IMG/VR virus record: IMGVR_UViG_3300042147_000038 | Coordinates: 1-30,105 of that record | From: a virus | Reading direction: 5' to 3' (one strand) | Length of the DNA: 30,105 bases | Shown here: one piece after another, positions 13,336-21,716 of the stretch | Layout: each line of letters opens with the position of its first letter | Numbering within the stretch: the first letter of the stretch is position 1 | Made by a program: the position numbers and the translations under genes | Notes under the pieces: generated by a model | What the model was told of the DNA's origin: nothing | Databases searched by the model: none | What the model saw: the letters and a program-made list of their open reading frames with translations, nothing else

Positions 13336-14194
13336 AAAGATCAACAGGCGGTTAGAAAACGAATGGTTTAACCGTATCAGGAAAACTATTCAGCTAAAGG
13401 CAAATATTGTTATTTCAAGACTTAGAGCAGGCGGCACCTCTTCCGCTTTTTCGTATTTGAGTAATGATTTAGGAAACCCGGACTTAGCCAACCAAGTGAA
13501 AAATATGTACAAGGCCGTGGGCTTAGTACATGCAAAAAGAGTAAATGACGAATTGAGGTCCGAACCAAGGATATTAAAGTCTATTGTTGAAATGTTCCAG
13601 ACAAAACGAATAGGATTTAACTCAACATGGGCGGCATTTGTAAATGACTATTTAGAAAAGTTCCTGTTTGAGAAAATAACCTTTGACGTAAATAGTACAA
13701 CAAGAGATGCATTAATGCGGGCTGTGCAAAGAGGGATAAATGAGGGGTTGGGAGTTGATGATATTATAAGAATTTTGGAAGATTGGCCTTATGCTCGTTT
13801 CAAGGCAGCAAGGATAGTGAGGACAGAAATTAACAGGGCGGCGAATGTTGGTGCTATGGCAGGAGGATCAACGTTTCAGTTTGAGCAGCAAAAAGAATGG
13901 ATCGCAGCCATGGACAACAGAACAAGGGGGACGAACCCGAAAGATCATGCTAACCACAGGGAATTGGACGGCAATATAGTAAATGACGGTACAGCATTTA
14001 CTGATGTAAGGAATGGGGATAATTTACAGTTCCCAGGTGATCCGTCAGCAAGTGCAGCCAGTGTTATTAACTGCCGGTGTTCAGTTGCGTTAACAGCAAA
14101 GAGGGATGAACGGGGTAGATTAATTCCTAAGCGTTCCAGAATATCAGTGATACAGCCGGGGCAAATACGCAGACCAGTAACAATAACGATATGA
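13295..14194 (+). CDS. MuF-like minor head protein
   Basis: A 299-residue protein with the Phage_Mu_F domain in residues 170-265: RIVRTEINRAANVGAM (helix), KEWIAAMDNRTR, then DHANHRELDGNIV and a zinc-like ending GDPSASAASVINCRCS with Cys residues. MuF-type proteins bind the portal or the inner capsid face, are few per virion and can be ejected with DNA. The N-terminal ~130 residues are helical and very basic (RRKYSRKVEKINRRL), normal for this family. It overlaps the next gene by ATGA. Confidence 0.9.
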   Translation: MNASQRRKYSRKVEKINRRLENEWFNRIRKTIQLKANIVISRLRAGGTSSAFSYLSNDLGNPDLANQVKNMYKAVGLVHAKRVNDELRSEPRILKSIVEMFQTKRIGFNSTWAAFVNDYLEKFLFEKITFDVNSTTRDALMRAVQRGINEGLGVDDIIRILEDWPYARFKAARIVRTEINRAANVGAMAGGSTFQFEQQKEWIAAMDNRTRGTNPKDHANHRELDGNIVNDGTAFTDVRNGDNLQFPGDPSASAASVINCRCSVALTAKRDERGRLIPKRSRISVIQPGQIRRPVTITI

Positions 14195-14460
14195 AGCATA
14201 AAATCAGAAAGAAATTCCATCATAAGAACTACGTGTTCCTTTTATCGGTTGCCGAAGGTCACGCAATATGGTCCGTACATGAATACGATGGAGACAACAA
14301 AATATCTTATGCTGAATTATCTGCTTTGTTTCAAAAAGAACATGACAAACAAGTAGACCAACTGATACAAGAATCATTAAAAGATGAACCGGTTGAATTT
14401 ACCGAGGAAACAATTCTTGACCTAACCGAAAACATTAATAAAGATGAAAAGCTTTTATGA
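14191..14460 (+). CDS. Hypothetical small protein in capsid module
   Basis: An 89-residue protein, basic at the N-terminus (KHKIRKKFHHKNYVFLLSV) and acidic at the C-terminus, without signal or membrane segments apart from the short strand NYVFLLSVAEG. No family is recognised. It overlaps the MuF-like gene by ATGA and the protease gene by 17 bp. Position between MuF and the protease suggests a minor head or assembly factor. Confidence 0.6.
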   Translation: MKHKIRKKFHHKNYVFLLSVAEGHAIWSVHEYDGDNKISYAELSALFQKEHDKQVDQLIQESLKDEPVEFTEETILDLTENINKDEKLL

Positions 14461-15247
14461 TATCAAAACAGCAGAAAACAGCGTAAAGGATGTAGACACT
14501 ACTTCCCGCCGTGTTAAGGTCGTTATCTCTGAAATGATGAGTAAGGACCTGGACAATGATGTTATTGATATCAGTGCTTACGATAAAACCTTACAGGAAA
14601 GAGGCCCGAAAGGGAAAAGTTTGATATGGCACCTTACAGACCATTATCCTTCTTTAAAATTCGCTGTAGGCAAACCGTCAGAAATATTTGTAGATGGTCA
14701 GCAGTTGGTCATGATCACGGATATCCCAAAAACGCAATGGGGCAATGATATGTTAGAGTTTTATTCTAACGGGGCAATCAACCAGCACTCTATTGGGTTC
14801 AGGACTATTAAGAAAGAACCAATGCTTGCCGGAACTCCCGAGGAATACACTTTGATAAAAGAAATCCTTCTTTATGAGGGCTCAGCGGTGCTTTGGGGTG
14901 CTAATCCCAACACTCCTACCCTGTCCGTTGGTAAGTCTTTGAATAAGACTGAACTTACAAAAAGATATGAAACTTTAGAAAAATTAAAAACTTCAGGAAA
15001 CTTTAGTGACGAAATTTTTCCTATCTTAGATGCGCAGTTGAAAGAAACTCAACAGCAAATTGTCGATATCTTCTTACAAGATTCCAAATTCGAAACCACT
15101 CAGCCGATAGCACAGACTATCACTCAGCCGGACGTAAAGGACTTTGTAAAGCAAGTAGAAATACAAAATCTATTAACAGCTTTAAAAAGTTTAACATGCT
15201 CCGCAAATTCTATAACGCAACCGCAACAGATACGGGTGGTGACATAA
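14444..15247 (+). CDS. Prohead maturation protease (HK97/S78 family)
   Basis: A 267-residue serine protease that matures the prohead by trimming the capsid protein delta domain. Catalytic features are seen: LIWHLTDHYPS with His63 (or His67), the nucleophile Ser116 in NQHSIGF, and an acidic or His third member in EILLYEGSAVL. The N-terminal strand VKVVISEMMSKDLDNDVIDI is typical of the fold. After residue 165 it continues with a helical linker (KSLNKTELTKRYETLEKL) that may be a scaffold-like tail. The 52-bp overlap with the capsid gene suggests coupled translation of protease and its substrate. Confidence 0.9.
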   Translation: MKSFYDIKTAENSVKDVDTTSRRVKVVISEMMSKDLDNDVIDISAYDKTLQERGPKGKSLIWHLTDHYPSLKFAVGKPSEIFVDGQQLVMITDIPKTQWGNDMLEFYSNGAINQHSIGFRTIKKEPMLAGTPEEYTLIKEILLYEGSAVLWGANPNTPTLSVGKSLNKTELTKRYETLEKLKTSGNFSDEIFPILDAQLKETQQQIVDIFLQDSKFETTQPIAQTITQPDVKDFVKQVEIQNLLTALKSLTCSANSITQPQQIRVVT

Positions 15248-16431
15248 AACAAGCAACCGCCGCCGTTCTGGAAATGAAAACAGCACAGGAAACATTTCTT
15301 GCAGAACAAAAAAAAGCAGCCGAAACTGCAAAGGCAGAACTCGAGACAACAAAAGCCCAACTAAAAGAAACCCGTGATAACCTGGATAAGGTTATTAAAG
15401 CACAGGATACATTAATTGCTGAAGCCCAAAAGCAACAGTTAAACGTTCCCGGCGCCCCCTTATACGATCAACTTGGCAAAGCTTTGACCGAAAAAGAAGC
15501 TTTGTTGAAAGCATACAAAGAAGGAAGTGGCAAAGGTTTTACTATCCAGATGGATCGTAAGATAGCTGCTATCATGTCCTCTTCTGGCAATCTTACCGGA
15601 TCTTATTTTGTGGCTCCAACCGTGGTGCCGGGTGTGGTTCTTCAGCCTTATGAAGAGGTTCACATGCGAAACATCCTGCCTGTTGGCCAAACCAACTCTA
15701 ACGTTATCCGTTATGTTCGTGATAATGGTGGTGAAGGCGTTCCGACTACTGTAGCAGAGGGTGCAACTAAACCCTTAATTGATCGTGATCTGGAAATAAA
15801 AGATGCGCCTGTACGTAAGATCGCTTGCTACATGCGTGTGCCAGAGGAAATGATCGAAGATATTCCTTACCTGCAATCTTTCCTTACTCAGATCGGTATC
15901 GAGGAAGTAATGCTGGTTGAAGATGACCAGATACTCTATGGTAACAACGTAGGGCAAAACCTTCATGGTTTGATTCCAAACGCAACCGCTTTCGATACTG
16001 GTTTACTTGCTGCTGTAGATGCGCCGAATGAGTTCGATATTCTTCGTGCTGCAAGAACCCAGGGCAGGCTTGCAAAAAGACGTCCAACCGTCGCACTGGT
16101 TAACCCAGGTGACTATTACAATATGACTTCCCGCAAGGATAGTACTAACAACTACTTATTCCTTGGCGGTGGTAACGGCATTCAACCAGGCAGAAACGTT
16201 GACGGCTTAACAATCATTGACCATACTATTATTGAACCAGGCGATTGGCTCGTATTAGATCCAAGGGCCGCGGCAATCTTTGATCGTACCGGTATGTCAG
16301 TACGTTTCTATGACCAGGATCAGGATAACGCTATTAAGAACTTGATCACTATCGTTATTGAAAAGAGGTTGGCTTTGCCGATCTACTACACTAACGGTTT
16401 GATCACAGGAACTTTTGAGGCGGCAAGCTAA
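15196..16431 (+). CDS. Major capsid protein (HK97 fold)
   Basis: A 411-residue HK97-type capsid subunit. The N-terminal 20-85 is a coiled-coil delta/scaffold region (AAVLEMKTAQETFLAEQKK, AELETTKAQLKETRDNLDKV) that the S78 protease should remove near residue 115. The body shows GSYFVAPTVVPGVVLQPYEE, IRYVRDNGGEGVPTTVAEGA and the P-loop/A-domain strands (DWLVLDPRAAAIF, IVIEKRLALPIYY) typical of this group. It is the end of the capsid block: a GC hairpin follows it at 16439. The start ATG lies inside the 3' end of the protease gene; a later Met would remove the delta region. Confidence 0.93.
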   Translation: MLRKFYNATATDTGGDIKQATAAVLEMKTAQETFLAEQKKAAETAKAELETTKAQLKETRDNLDKVIKAQDTLIAEAQKQQLNVPGAPLYDQLGKALTEKEALLKAYKEGSGKGFTIQMDRKIAAIMSSSGNLTGSYFVAPTVVPGVVLQPYEEVHMRNILPVGQTNSNVIRYVRDNGGEGVPTTVAEGATKPLIDRDLEIKDAPVRKIACYMRVPEEMIEDIPYLQSFLTQIGIEEVMLVEDDQILYGNNVGQNLHGLIPNATAFDTGLLAAVDAPNEFDILRAARTQGRLAKRRPTVALVNPGDYYNMTSRKDSTNNYLFLGGGNGIQPGRNVDGLTIIDHTIIEPGDWLVLDPRAAAIFDRTGMSVRFYDQDQDNAIKNLITIVIEKRLALPIYYTNGLITGTFEAAS

Positions 16432-16438
16432 TTAATAC

Positions 16439-16456
16439 GGGCGGGTAACACCGCCC
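16439..16456 (+). terminator. GC-rich hairpin after the capsid gene
   Basis: GGGCGG (16439-16444) and CCGCCC (16451-16456) form a 6-bp all-GC stem with loop GTAACA, 7 bp after the capsid stop. The following bases are TATTATTATG, so the U-tract is poor. It may be a weak or attenuating terminator that reduces expression of downstream genes relative to capsid, a usual need in this position. Confidence 0.35.
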
Positions 16457-16463
16457 TATTATT

Positions 16464-16601
16464 ATGAAGCCTGAGCAAAGTCATATTCCCAAAAAAGAGC
16501 AAGCCCATCAGCCCAAGCAAGAGATTTCCCATAAGAAAAAAAAGAAGGTAAAACCTGTTTCAAAACGTGAGTTACCGCCGAATATACAACCTCATACATG
16601 A
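16464..16601 (+). CDS. Possible 45-aa basic, proline-rich protein
   Basis: Hand-translated: ATG 16464, TGA 16599-16601. It is rich in Lys, Pro, Gln and His (HIPKKEQAHQPKQEISHKKK), disordered, with no core. It overlaps the connector gene's GTG start by 35 bp. A/T-rich leader (ccctATTATTATG). Short disordered basic peptides at this point of the head module occur in some phages, but chance coding cannot be excluded. Confidence 0.4.
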   Translation: MKPEQSHIPKKEQAHQPKQEISHKKKKKVKPVSKRELPPNIQPHT

Positions 16602-17400
16602 TATAGCTGATATCAGTGATGAATCAGATATCATAACTGAGCCGGTAACGGTTGCGGAGATGAAAAACTTTATGCGGTTGGAAGGTTTTTGGCCGGATGA
16701 AGAAAACGGTATTGATATACGGGAACCTTTTGCGTTGACTTTACTAGAAGGCGAGACAACGGTTCAAAGTGCTTTACTTATCGGGTCAACTATAACCACT
16801 CTTTCAAGAGAGGGAACGGTTTACACTAAAGTTGTGGGTGTGCCAGGCAACAGAGAGTTTGCTCACAATAACACAACAGGTGTAGTTACCTTTTTAAACG
16901 AAGGCGAAGCCGGCGGAGAAGTGATTGATATCGCTTACGGTATAGAAACAGAAGGCGGCAATAATTCTTTTATTCTTGATGATACATTGATAGAGGAAAT
17001 GATCACTGCATCCCGGGAAAGATTGGAAAAATGGTTAGGGCTATCAATTATCCCGCATACCTGGGAAGTATTATTTACCAACCTGGCCGGAGAGATTGAA
17101 TTTCCTTATTCTAATAATATGGCAATCGTTTCGCTGAAAGATTCAGACGATGAGGATATAGAGGAAGAAGATTATTTACTACGAGGAACCACAGATAAAC
17201 GGCTAATCCGTCCCCTATTTGAAAACATGACTATTGTTTATACGGCGGGTTTTGACACGGTGCCTAAAGCGATTAAACAGGCAATCATGCGGGATGTGTT
17301 GTTTCATTACGAGAATAGGAATGATGGCGATAAGGACAGGGTTAATAATGCTTTTGAGATAGCAATAAAGTATAAAAGAGTTTCAACATGGTTGGCCTAA
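16567..17400 (+). CDS. Head-tail connector (gp6-like) with inserted domain
   Basis: A 277-residue protein of the HK97 gp6/adaptor family. The usual connector elements are present but split: an N-terminal helix (TEPVTVAEMKNFMRLEGF, 24-41) and, after an ~80-residue insertion, the second helix (DDTLIEEMITASRERLEKWL, 138-157), the strand HTWEVLFTNLAG and the C-terminal helices (KAIKQAIMRDVLFHYENR). Family members are normally 90-190 residues, and the insertion (about 50-130) accounts for the extra length. The insertion resembles a domain found in two tail-tip proteins of this phage (see findings). Its start is GTG; it overlaps the next gene by 13 bp. It should sit between portal and head closure. 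Confidence 0.85.
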   Translation: MSYRRIYNLIHDIADISDESDIITEPVTVAEMKNFMRLEGFWPDEENGIDIREPFALTLLEGETTVQSALLIGSTITTLSREGTVYTKVVGVPGNREFAHNNTTGVVTFLNEGEAGGEVIDIAYGIETEGGNNSFILDDTLIEEMITASRERLEKWLGLSIIPHTWEVLFTNLAGEIEFPYSNNMAIVSLKDSDDEDIEEEDYLLRGTTDKRLIRPLFENMTIVYTAGFDTVPKAIKQAIMRDVLFHYENRNDGDKDRVNNAFEIAIKYKRVSTWLA

Positions 17401-17714
17401 GAAAACCTATACAGATAATATCTGTAGCTCCTGAGAAGGAAGAAAGCACAGGATTAATGAAACCGGCCGAAACAGTTCTTTATTCAGGGTGGGCAGAAGT
17501 CTCGAATCCAAGTAGTAACAGGAATTATTTTGTCGGTCAGGATTCGATGGAGCATACCAAGTTCTTTAAAATACGCCATAACATGGGTATAACATCCGAC
17601 GTAAACACACGGCTGATATATTCCGGTAAAAGGTACACAGTGAACAGTATTGAAAGGGATAAGGAGAAAAAGTTTTATTGGATTATTAGGGCCACGGCAA
17701 AAACGGATAACTGA
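17388..17714 (+). CDS. Head closure / head-tail joining protein
   Basis: A 108-residue protein of the phage head-tail joining family (HK97 gp7/SPP1 gp16-like small beta-barrel). Features: LRKPIQIISVAPEKEE, TVLYSGWAEVS, FFKIRHNMGITSDVNT and RLIYSGKRYTVNSIE, ending with the strand FYWIIRATAK. It seals the DNA channel after packaging and is the tail docking surface. Thirteen-base overlap with the connector gene and shared bases with the next gene (TGATG) show tight operon structure. Confidence 0.85.
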   Translation: MVGLRKPIQIISVAPEKEESTGLMKPAETVLYSGWAEVSNPSSNRNYFVGQDSMEHTKFFKIRHNMGITSDVNTRLIYSGKRYTVNSIERDKEKKFYWIIRATAKTDN

Positions 17715-18301
17715 TGTTTAAGATAAAAACAACAGGATTTCAGGATTTGATTGATAGGCTTTCAAAAGCTCCGGATAAGATTGTTAAGGAAGTCGATGGA
17801 GTGTTTCAGGATGTTGCTGAAAAGTTTGTTGGCAGGGCTAAAAAAGACGCTCCGAAAGACACAGGTAATGCAGGATTAACAGGACAGATAAGTTACAGGA
17901 AGGAAGGTGAGTTGAAGTATAATATATTCTCTGGATCAAGATACGCTGGTTATTTGGAGTTTGGAACGAAAAGAAATTTTACTCCTATTCCTGGATTTGA
18001 AAAAGAGGCTGCCGAAATAAAAGGTTTAGGTGGTGGTGGAAGTGCCGAAGAGGCGATAGAGAATATTAAAGCATGGGTATTAAGAAAAGGAATAAGATTT
18101 CAAGATGCTACGAAATATAAAAGCGGTAAAAAGAAGGGGCAGCACAGGTTGTTAGATCCGGAAACAACTGCATATATTATTTGGCATTTTATAAACATAA
18201 ACGGAATAAAACCGAAGCCATATTTTTTTAAACAGGTGGCTATTGCAGAAGGACAGTTGGAAAAAGATTTAAAACAGATCGCAGAAGAAATTTTTGATTG
18301 A
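17714..18301 (+). CDS. Tail-completion protein, HK97 gp10-like
   Basis: A 195-residue member of the HK97 gp10/tail-completion (gpZ-type) family. The conserved opening TTGFQDLIDRLSKAP, the motif APKDTGN, then GYLEFGTKRNFTPIPGF and the C-terminal KPKPYFF (INGIKPKPYFFKQ) are characteristic. The middle carries a Gly-rich loop (IKGLGGGGSAEEAI) and a longer than average helical insert. It joins the tail tube to the head. It shares one base (TGATG) with the following gene. Confidence 0.85.
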   Translation: MFKIKTTGFQDLIDRLSKAPDKIVKEVDGVFQDVAEKFVGRAKKDAPKDTGNAGLTGQISYRKEGELKYNIFSGSRYAGYLEFGTKRNFTPIPGFEKEAAEIKGLGGGGSAEEAIENIKAWVLRKGIRFQDATKYKSGKKKGQHRLLDPETTAYIIWHFININGIKPKPYFFKQVAIAEGQLEKDLKQIAEEIFD

Positions 18302-18750
18302 TGAGAAACTTTGTAGGTGATCTTATAATTGCTTATTACCAGTGTTTGAATGGTAATATAACCTACGGAGGGCAGGAAGTGAATGTTTATAATGTTGGAG
18401 TTGATGCAAATGATAAGTTTCATTATATCCAGCTCAGGCCGGAAAGCGAATCAGATGTAAGCAATAAAAGTTCTTTTGTTACCAGCCCGATAGTAGTGAT
18501 GGATATAGTAACAGTTCACGAAGGTTCGATAGATGCCAGTGTAGTGGAAGAAATAGACGATCAGGTAAGGCAATTGATTTTCACGGCAAGGAATACAGTG
18601 GGCATAGTTGTGAATGATGATTTTCAATTGCTCAATGTGATTGCTCAAAACAGTTCTTACCTGGATGGATTCGACGGTACGAGGCATGAATTCAGGAAGA
18701 TAACACGGTTTGTAAACAGGATTAATCAGTTTCAAAATAATATAAGCTAA
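18301..18750 (+). CDS. Tail terminator protein candidate
   Basis: A 149-residue protein between the gp10-like and tail tube genes, the usual place of the tail terminator. It has an alpha/beta order of the gpU/DUF3168-like fold: N-terminal helix (NFVGDLIIAYYQCLNGN), strands VNVYNVGV, YIQLRPES and IVVMDIVTVHEG, a helix EEIDDQVRQLI and last strand. Sequence identity to the known family is not obvious, so position carries most of the weight. I place the start at 18301 (ATG overlapping the previous stop as TGATG); the preceding TTG is less likely. Confidence 0.65.
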   Translation: MRNFVGDLIIAYYQCLNGNITYGGQEVNVYNVGVDANDKFHYIQLRPESESDVSNKSSFVTSPIVVMDIVTVHEGSIDASVVEEIDDQVRQLIFTARNTVGIVVNDDFQLLNVIAQNSSYLDGFDGTRHEFRKITRFVNRINQFQNNIS

Positions 18751-18768
18751 CAATTAAACTTAAATAAA

Positions 18769-19209
18769 ATGGCAACAGAAATTCAGGGTATTGATGACAT
18801 ATTCGAAGTTCGTGAGGTCGGTGAAGAGGATTGGCTCAGGCTTGTTTGTGAAGTCGACAACTCTGCCGAAATGGACAACGAAGTATCTGAGACAGATACC
18901 AAGTGTGGAACATTCGTAGGCGTAAAGGAAATGAAAGGAAATTTTTCTGGTAACGCTGTGAGTAATGCCACTCCAACTTCTTCTGAGGCTTCTTATGAGC
19001 AGGTAGTAGCCTGGCAGAAAGCAACAACATTGCTCGAGTTTAGAAATTATAACGCCGCCTTTGGTGCTATTGCTGAGAGTGCTGCTTATCATTTCGAAGG
19101 GCAGGGCAGATTTACGAACACAAACAAGAGTTCTGCCAGCGGTGAAGTTGTTCAGTTTTCATGGACACTGTCACCAAGTGGAGAAATATTCTTAACGCCA
19201 CAATCGTAA
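18769..19209 (+). CDS. Major tail tube protein
   Basis: A 146-residue all-beta protein right before the tail chaperone and tape measure, so it is the tail tube subunit that stacks as hexamers. Strand-rich segments DWLRLVCEVDNSAEM, GVKEMKGNFSGNAVS, LLEFRNYNAAFG and FTNTNKSSASGEVVQ fit the tube fold. The leader CTTAAATAAAATGGC is a strong A-rich initiation context, and an 18-bp gap separates it from the previous gene, in line with high expression. Three bases separate it from the next gene. Confidence 0.8.
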   Translation: MATEIQGIDDIFEVREVGEEDWLRLVCEVDNSAEMDNEVSETDTKCGTFVGVKEMKGNFSGNAVSNATPTSSEASYEQVVAWQKATTLLEFRNYNAAFGAIAESAAYHFEGQGRFTNTNKSSASGEVVQFSWTLSPSGEIFLTPQS

Positions 19210-19211
19210 TC

Positions 19212-19568
19212 ATGAAAAAAATAAAGCTCTCCGTCGCAGGGCAGGAAGTCGTTTGCAATTTCGGCGTGAATTATTTCTATAAACATTTTTATGAAATAAC
19301 CGGCACTGATATGCTAGTTGATGGCCTAAAAGAATTAGCCAGCGTAAAAATGTTTTCTCTTGTTCCGGCTATTTATTGCGCCGGGTATTTTGCAGAATGC
19401 AGCTTAAAAAAGGAAGAGCCTAAAATAAGTAAAGCTGATTTTGAATCTCATATTTTAAGTATGGATGAGAAAGGGGCTGCAGATATGCTGAACGATTATT
19501 TGAATGAGATAAACCCAAAGGAGGAAACTAAAGAGGGGGAGGAAATAGCCCAAACGGTGAACCCTTAA
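19212..19568 (+). CDS. Tail assembly chaperone (G-like)
   Basis: A 118-residue protein between tail tube and tape measure, the place of the lambda gpG chaperone that coats the tape measure. It begins KKIKLSVAGQEVVCNFGVNY (strand-rich) then is helical (ASVKMFSLVPAIYCAGYFAE, SKADFESHILSMDEKG) and ends in an acidic tail (KEETKEGEEIAQ). I use the ATG at 19212; upstream in-frame starts lie inside the tube gene. The 3' end overlaps a -1-frame extension (next entry), so two products are expected, as in lambda G and GT. Confidence 0.8.
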   Translation: MKKIKLSVAGQEVVCNFGVNYFYKHFYEITGTDMLVDGLKELASVKMFSLVPAIYCAGYFAECSLKKEEPKISKADFESHILSMDEKGAADMLNDYLNEINPKEETKEGEEIAQTVNP

Positions 19569-19891
19569 CATGGGATGAGGTTCGAAAGATAGCGTTTGGG
19601 CGATTAGTAATACTGCCGCATGATTTTTATTCGATGGATATAGATGATGCGGCTTTGATGTATCAGGGATGGGGTGATCAGATGCTTTATGATCAACAAA
19701 TAGCACGAAAAGTGACAATGATTATTTCGGATGTAGTAAATAAGAGCATGGGCGGTAAAGGGGTGATGAAAAAGAGTAAGGATATATGGCCTTTACCAGG
19801 TGATGAACGAAAAATAAAAACTTCTCATTTAGAACTGTTGAAAAAGTTTAAAGAATTGGATTTAAAAAAGGGTGTGAATGGCAAACGCTGA
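19532..19891 (+). CDS. -1-frame extension of tail chaperone (GT-like T domain)
   Basis: An open -1 frame relative to the chaperone runs from after a stop at 19529-19531 to TGA 19889-19891. Its first part, GEPLTWDEVRKIAFGRL then VILPHDFYSMDIDDA, looks like the start of a real T domain but has no start codon before the ATG at 19634. This is best explained by a -1 ribosomal frameshift between about 19532 and 19565 giving a GT-like fusion. The run of five Gs at 19535-19539 (GAG GGG GAG in the zero frame) is a candidate but non-canonical slip site. Later segments include WGDQMLYDQQIARK and a basic end (LLKKFKELDLKKG). It overlaps the tape-measure start by 14 bp. Confidence 0.65.
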   Translation, partial: RGGGNSPNGEPLTWDEVRKIAFGRLVILPHDFYSMDIDDAALMYQGWGDQMLYDQQIARKVTMIISDVVNKSMGGKGVMKKSKDIWPLPGDERKIKTSHLELLKKFKELDLKKGVNGKR

Positions 19892-21716
19892 ATTAAATGT
19901 CATACTTAGTGCGGAAGGAAAGCAGCTTTCAGCTACGATGCAGAAGGCCGAAAAGGATGTGCAAGGACTTGAAAAAGAATTGGCATCATTAAAACCGGCA
20001 TTTGACCAGGTTGATAAGTCTGTTACTAAATCGGCTTCTACCCTTAAATCAGCAGCTTCAGCTACCAATCAATTTGTAAAAGGGGTAAAATTATCAGATG
20101 AGGCATTAAAGAAATTACAGCCATCCTCTAACGCCTCAGCTCAATCACTATTAAACCTGGGAAGGGTTGCACAGGATGCGCCATTTGGTATTTTAGGTAT
20201 AGCTAATAACATAAATCCATTACTGGAATCATTTCAAAGATTACAGAAGGAAACAGGATCTACAAAAACCGCTTTGAAGTCATTGGTATCAGGATTGACC
20301 GGTGCCGGTGGTTTGGGGCTTGCTGTCTCTGTTGTTTCTTCTTTACTGATAGTTTTTGGTGATAAATTATTTGGTGCTAAGGAAGCATCTAAGGCGTCAG
20401 AAGAGGCGCTCAGAAGTTTTGGCGAAGCGTTGGAAGGCGTGAAGGATGGAGTAAAATCTTTAAGCGATGAACTGCAATTTACAAATCAATTAGGTGGTAT
20501 AAATGTAAAAATTCGTGGCGGTGGCGATGTTCAGGATTTACTAGAGCAATCGGTTGCGCAACGGGTGAAGACAACTAAACTAGAAGCACAACGTGATAAA
20601 TTAAAAAGTATTGGCGATCAGATTGCAAAAAATACCGAGCTAAGCGATAAAGACAGGATTGATGCTGAAATCAAATATTTTGATTCACTAAAGAGTATTA
20701 ATTCTGAGATAATAAAAAGTGAACAAGATCAATCAATCATTTACAGGAGGATTGCACTTCAAAGAGTTGAGGATTTAAAGAAAGCTAATGAAGATGCTTT
20801 AAAACTTAACGACAAATTTATTGATGATACCATTGCAAGAGCAAAGAGGTTATCGTCATTTATCAATAAAACTACTATTCGTTTCGCTCCTTTCGAGTTA
20901 GATCCTGAAACTACAAAGTTTGAGCAATTCAAAGAGGCATTAAATTTTATCCAAAGAGGGTTAAATGACCGTTCCTCGTTTTCTATTAAGCCACAGGTAT
21001 TAGTTGAAAACCCTGTACTGATTAAGTCACAGGCCTACTTTGCTTCACTGGCAAAAGAAGCGGAAGGAATGTTTAAAGATATCCAAGAGGAGATAAATAA
21101 ATTAACCAAGCGTAATCCAATTATAATACGGGCTGAAAGAGTAGAGGTTACAGAAAAGGCAAGAGGTGCTGAATTCTTTCAATCACTGGGTATTGCCAGC
21201 GCAGATGAAAACGCCCCACAAAGTTTACTAACAGACACACAAAAAGCGGCGGTCAATCTTGCCGGAGTAATGAATCAAACCGTAATTCCTGCTTTCAATG
21301 GTTTATTTGACGCTATTAAAGCCGGGGAGAACCCTATCAAAGCTTTCTTCCAAAGTTTAGGCCAGGCATTGCAGCAATTAATACAGAAGTTGATACAAGC
21401 AGCTATTCAAGCACTTATATTAAGCGCCATCACCGGAGGCTCTACGTCATTCGGCAAGGCTTTTAAGTCTATTATCGGATTCAAGGCTGAAGGTGGGCCG
21501 GTATTCGCCAACAAACCTTATGTAGTGGGTGAACGTGGGCCCGAGTTATTCATTCCCCAAGGCGGCGGGAAGATAATTCCAAATAATGAAATGAATTCAG
21601 GACTTCAGGGAATAACAGGCGGTATGCAGAATTTAAGATTATCGGCCGTGTTAAGAGGTTCAGACTTGGTTTTATCAAACAACAGGACTTTCCGGTCACA
21701 AAACAGAAACGGTTAA
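19878..21716 (+). CDS. Tape measure protein
   Basis: A 612-residue protein that sets tail length (roughly 90 nm by the ~1.5 angstrom per residue rule) and is likely ejected with DNA. It is largely helical: an N-terminal coiled coil (LSATMQKAEKDVQGLEKELA), a hydrophobic membrane-like segment around residues 138-163 (SGLTGAGGLGLAVSVVSSLL), charged helices (ELSDKDRIDAEIKYFDSL), a second hydrophobic patch near 490-525, and the family's C-terminal motif GGPVFANKPYVVGERGPELF. It is short for a tape measure (often over 700 residues). It overlaps the next gene as TAATG. Confidence 0.9.
   Translation: MANAELNVILSAEGKQLSATMQKAEKDVQGLEKELASLKPAFDQVDKSVTKSASTLKSAASATNQFVKGVKLSDEALKKLQPSSNASAQSLLNLGRVAQDAPFGILGIANNINPLLESFQRLQKETGSTKTALKSLVSGLTGAGGLGLAVSVVSSLLIVFGDKLFGAKEASKASEEALRSFGEALEGVKDGVKSLSDELQFTNQLGGINVKIRGGGDVQDLLEQSVAQRVKTTKLEAQRDKLKSIGDQIAKNTELSDKDRIDAEIKYFDSLKSINSEIIKSEQDQSIIYRRIALQRVEDLKKANEDALKLNDKFIDDTIARAKRLSSFINKTTIRFAPFELDPETTKFEQFKEALNFIQRGLNDRSSFSIKPQVLVENPVLIKSQAYFASLAKEAEGMFKDIQEEINKLTKRNPIIIRAERVEVTEKARGAEFFQSLGIASADENAPQSLLTDTQKAAVNLAGVMNQTVIPAFNGLFDAIKAGENPIKAFFQSLGQALQQLIQKLIQAAIQALILSAITGGSTSFGKAFKSIIGFKAEGGPVFANKPYVVGERGPELFIPQGGGKIIPNNEMNSGLQGITGGMQNLRLSAVLRGSDLVLSNNRTFRSQNRNG

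Noticed and set aside
15124-15360. Cys/Phe-rich minus-strand frame
   Set aside because: Antisense to the protease end and capsid delta region; a shadow of their codon pattern.
18760-19092. Minus-strand frames across the tail tube gene
   Set aside because: Antisense shadows with no leader; the + strand gene fits the module.
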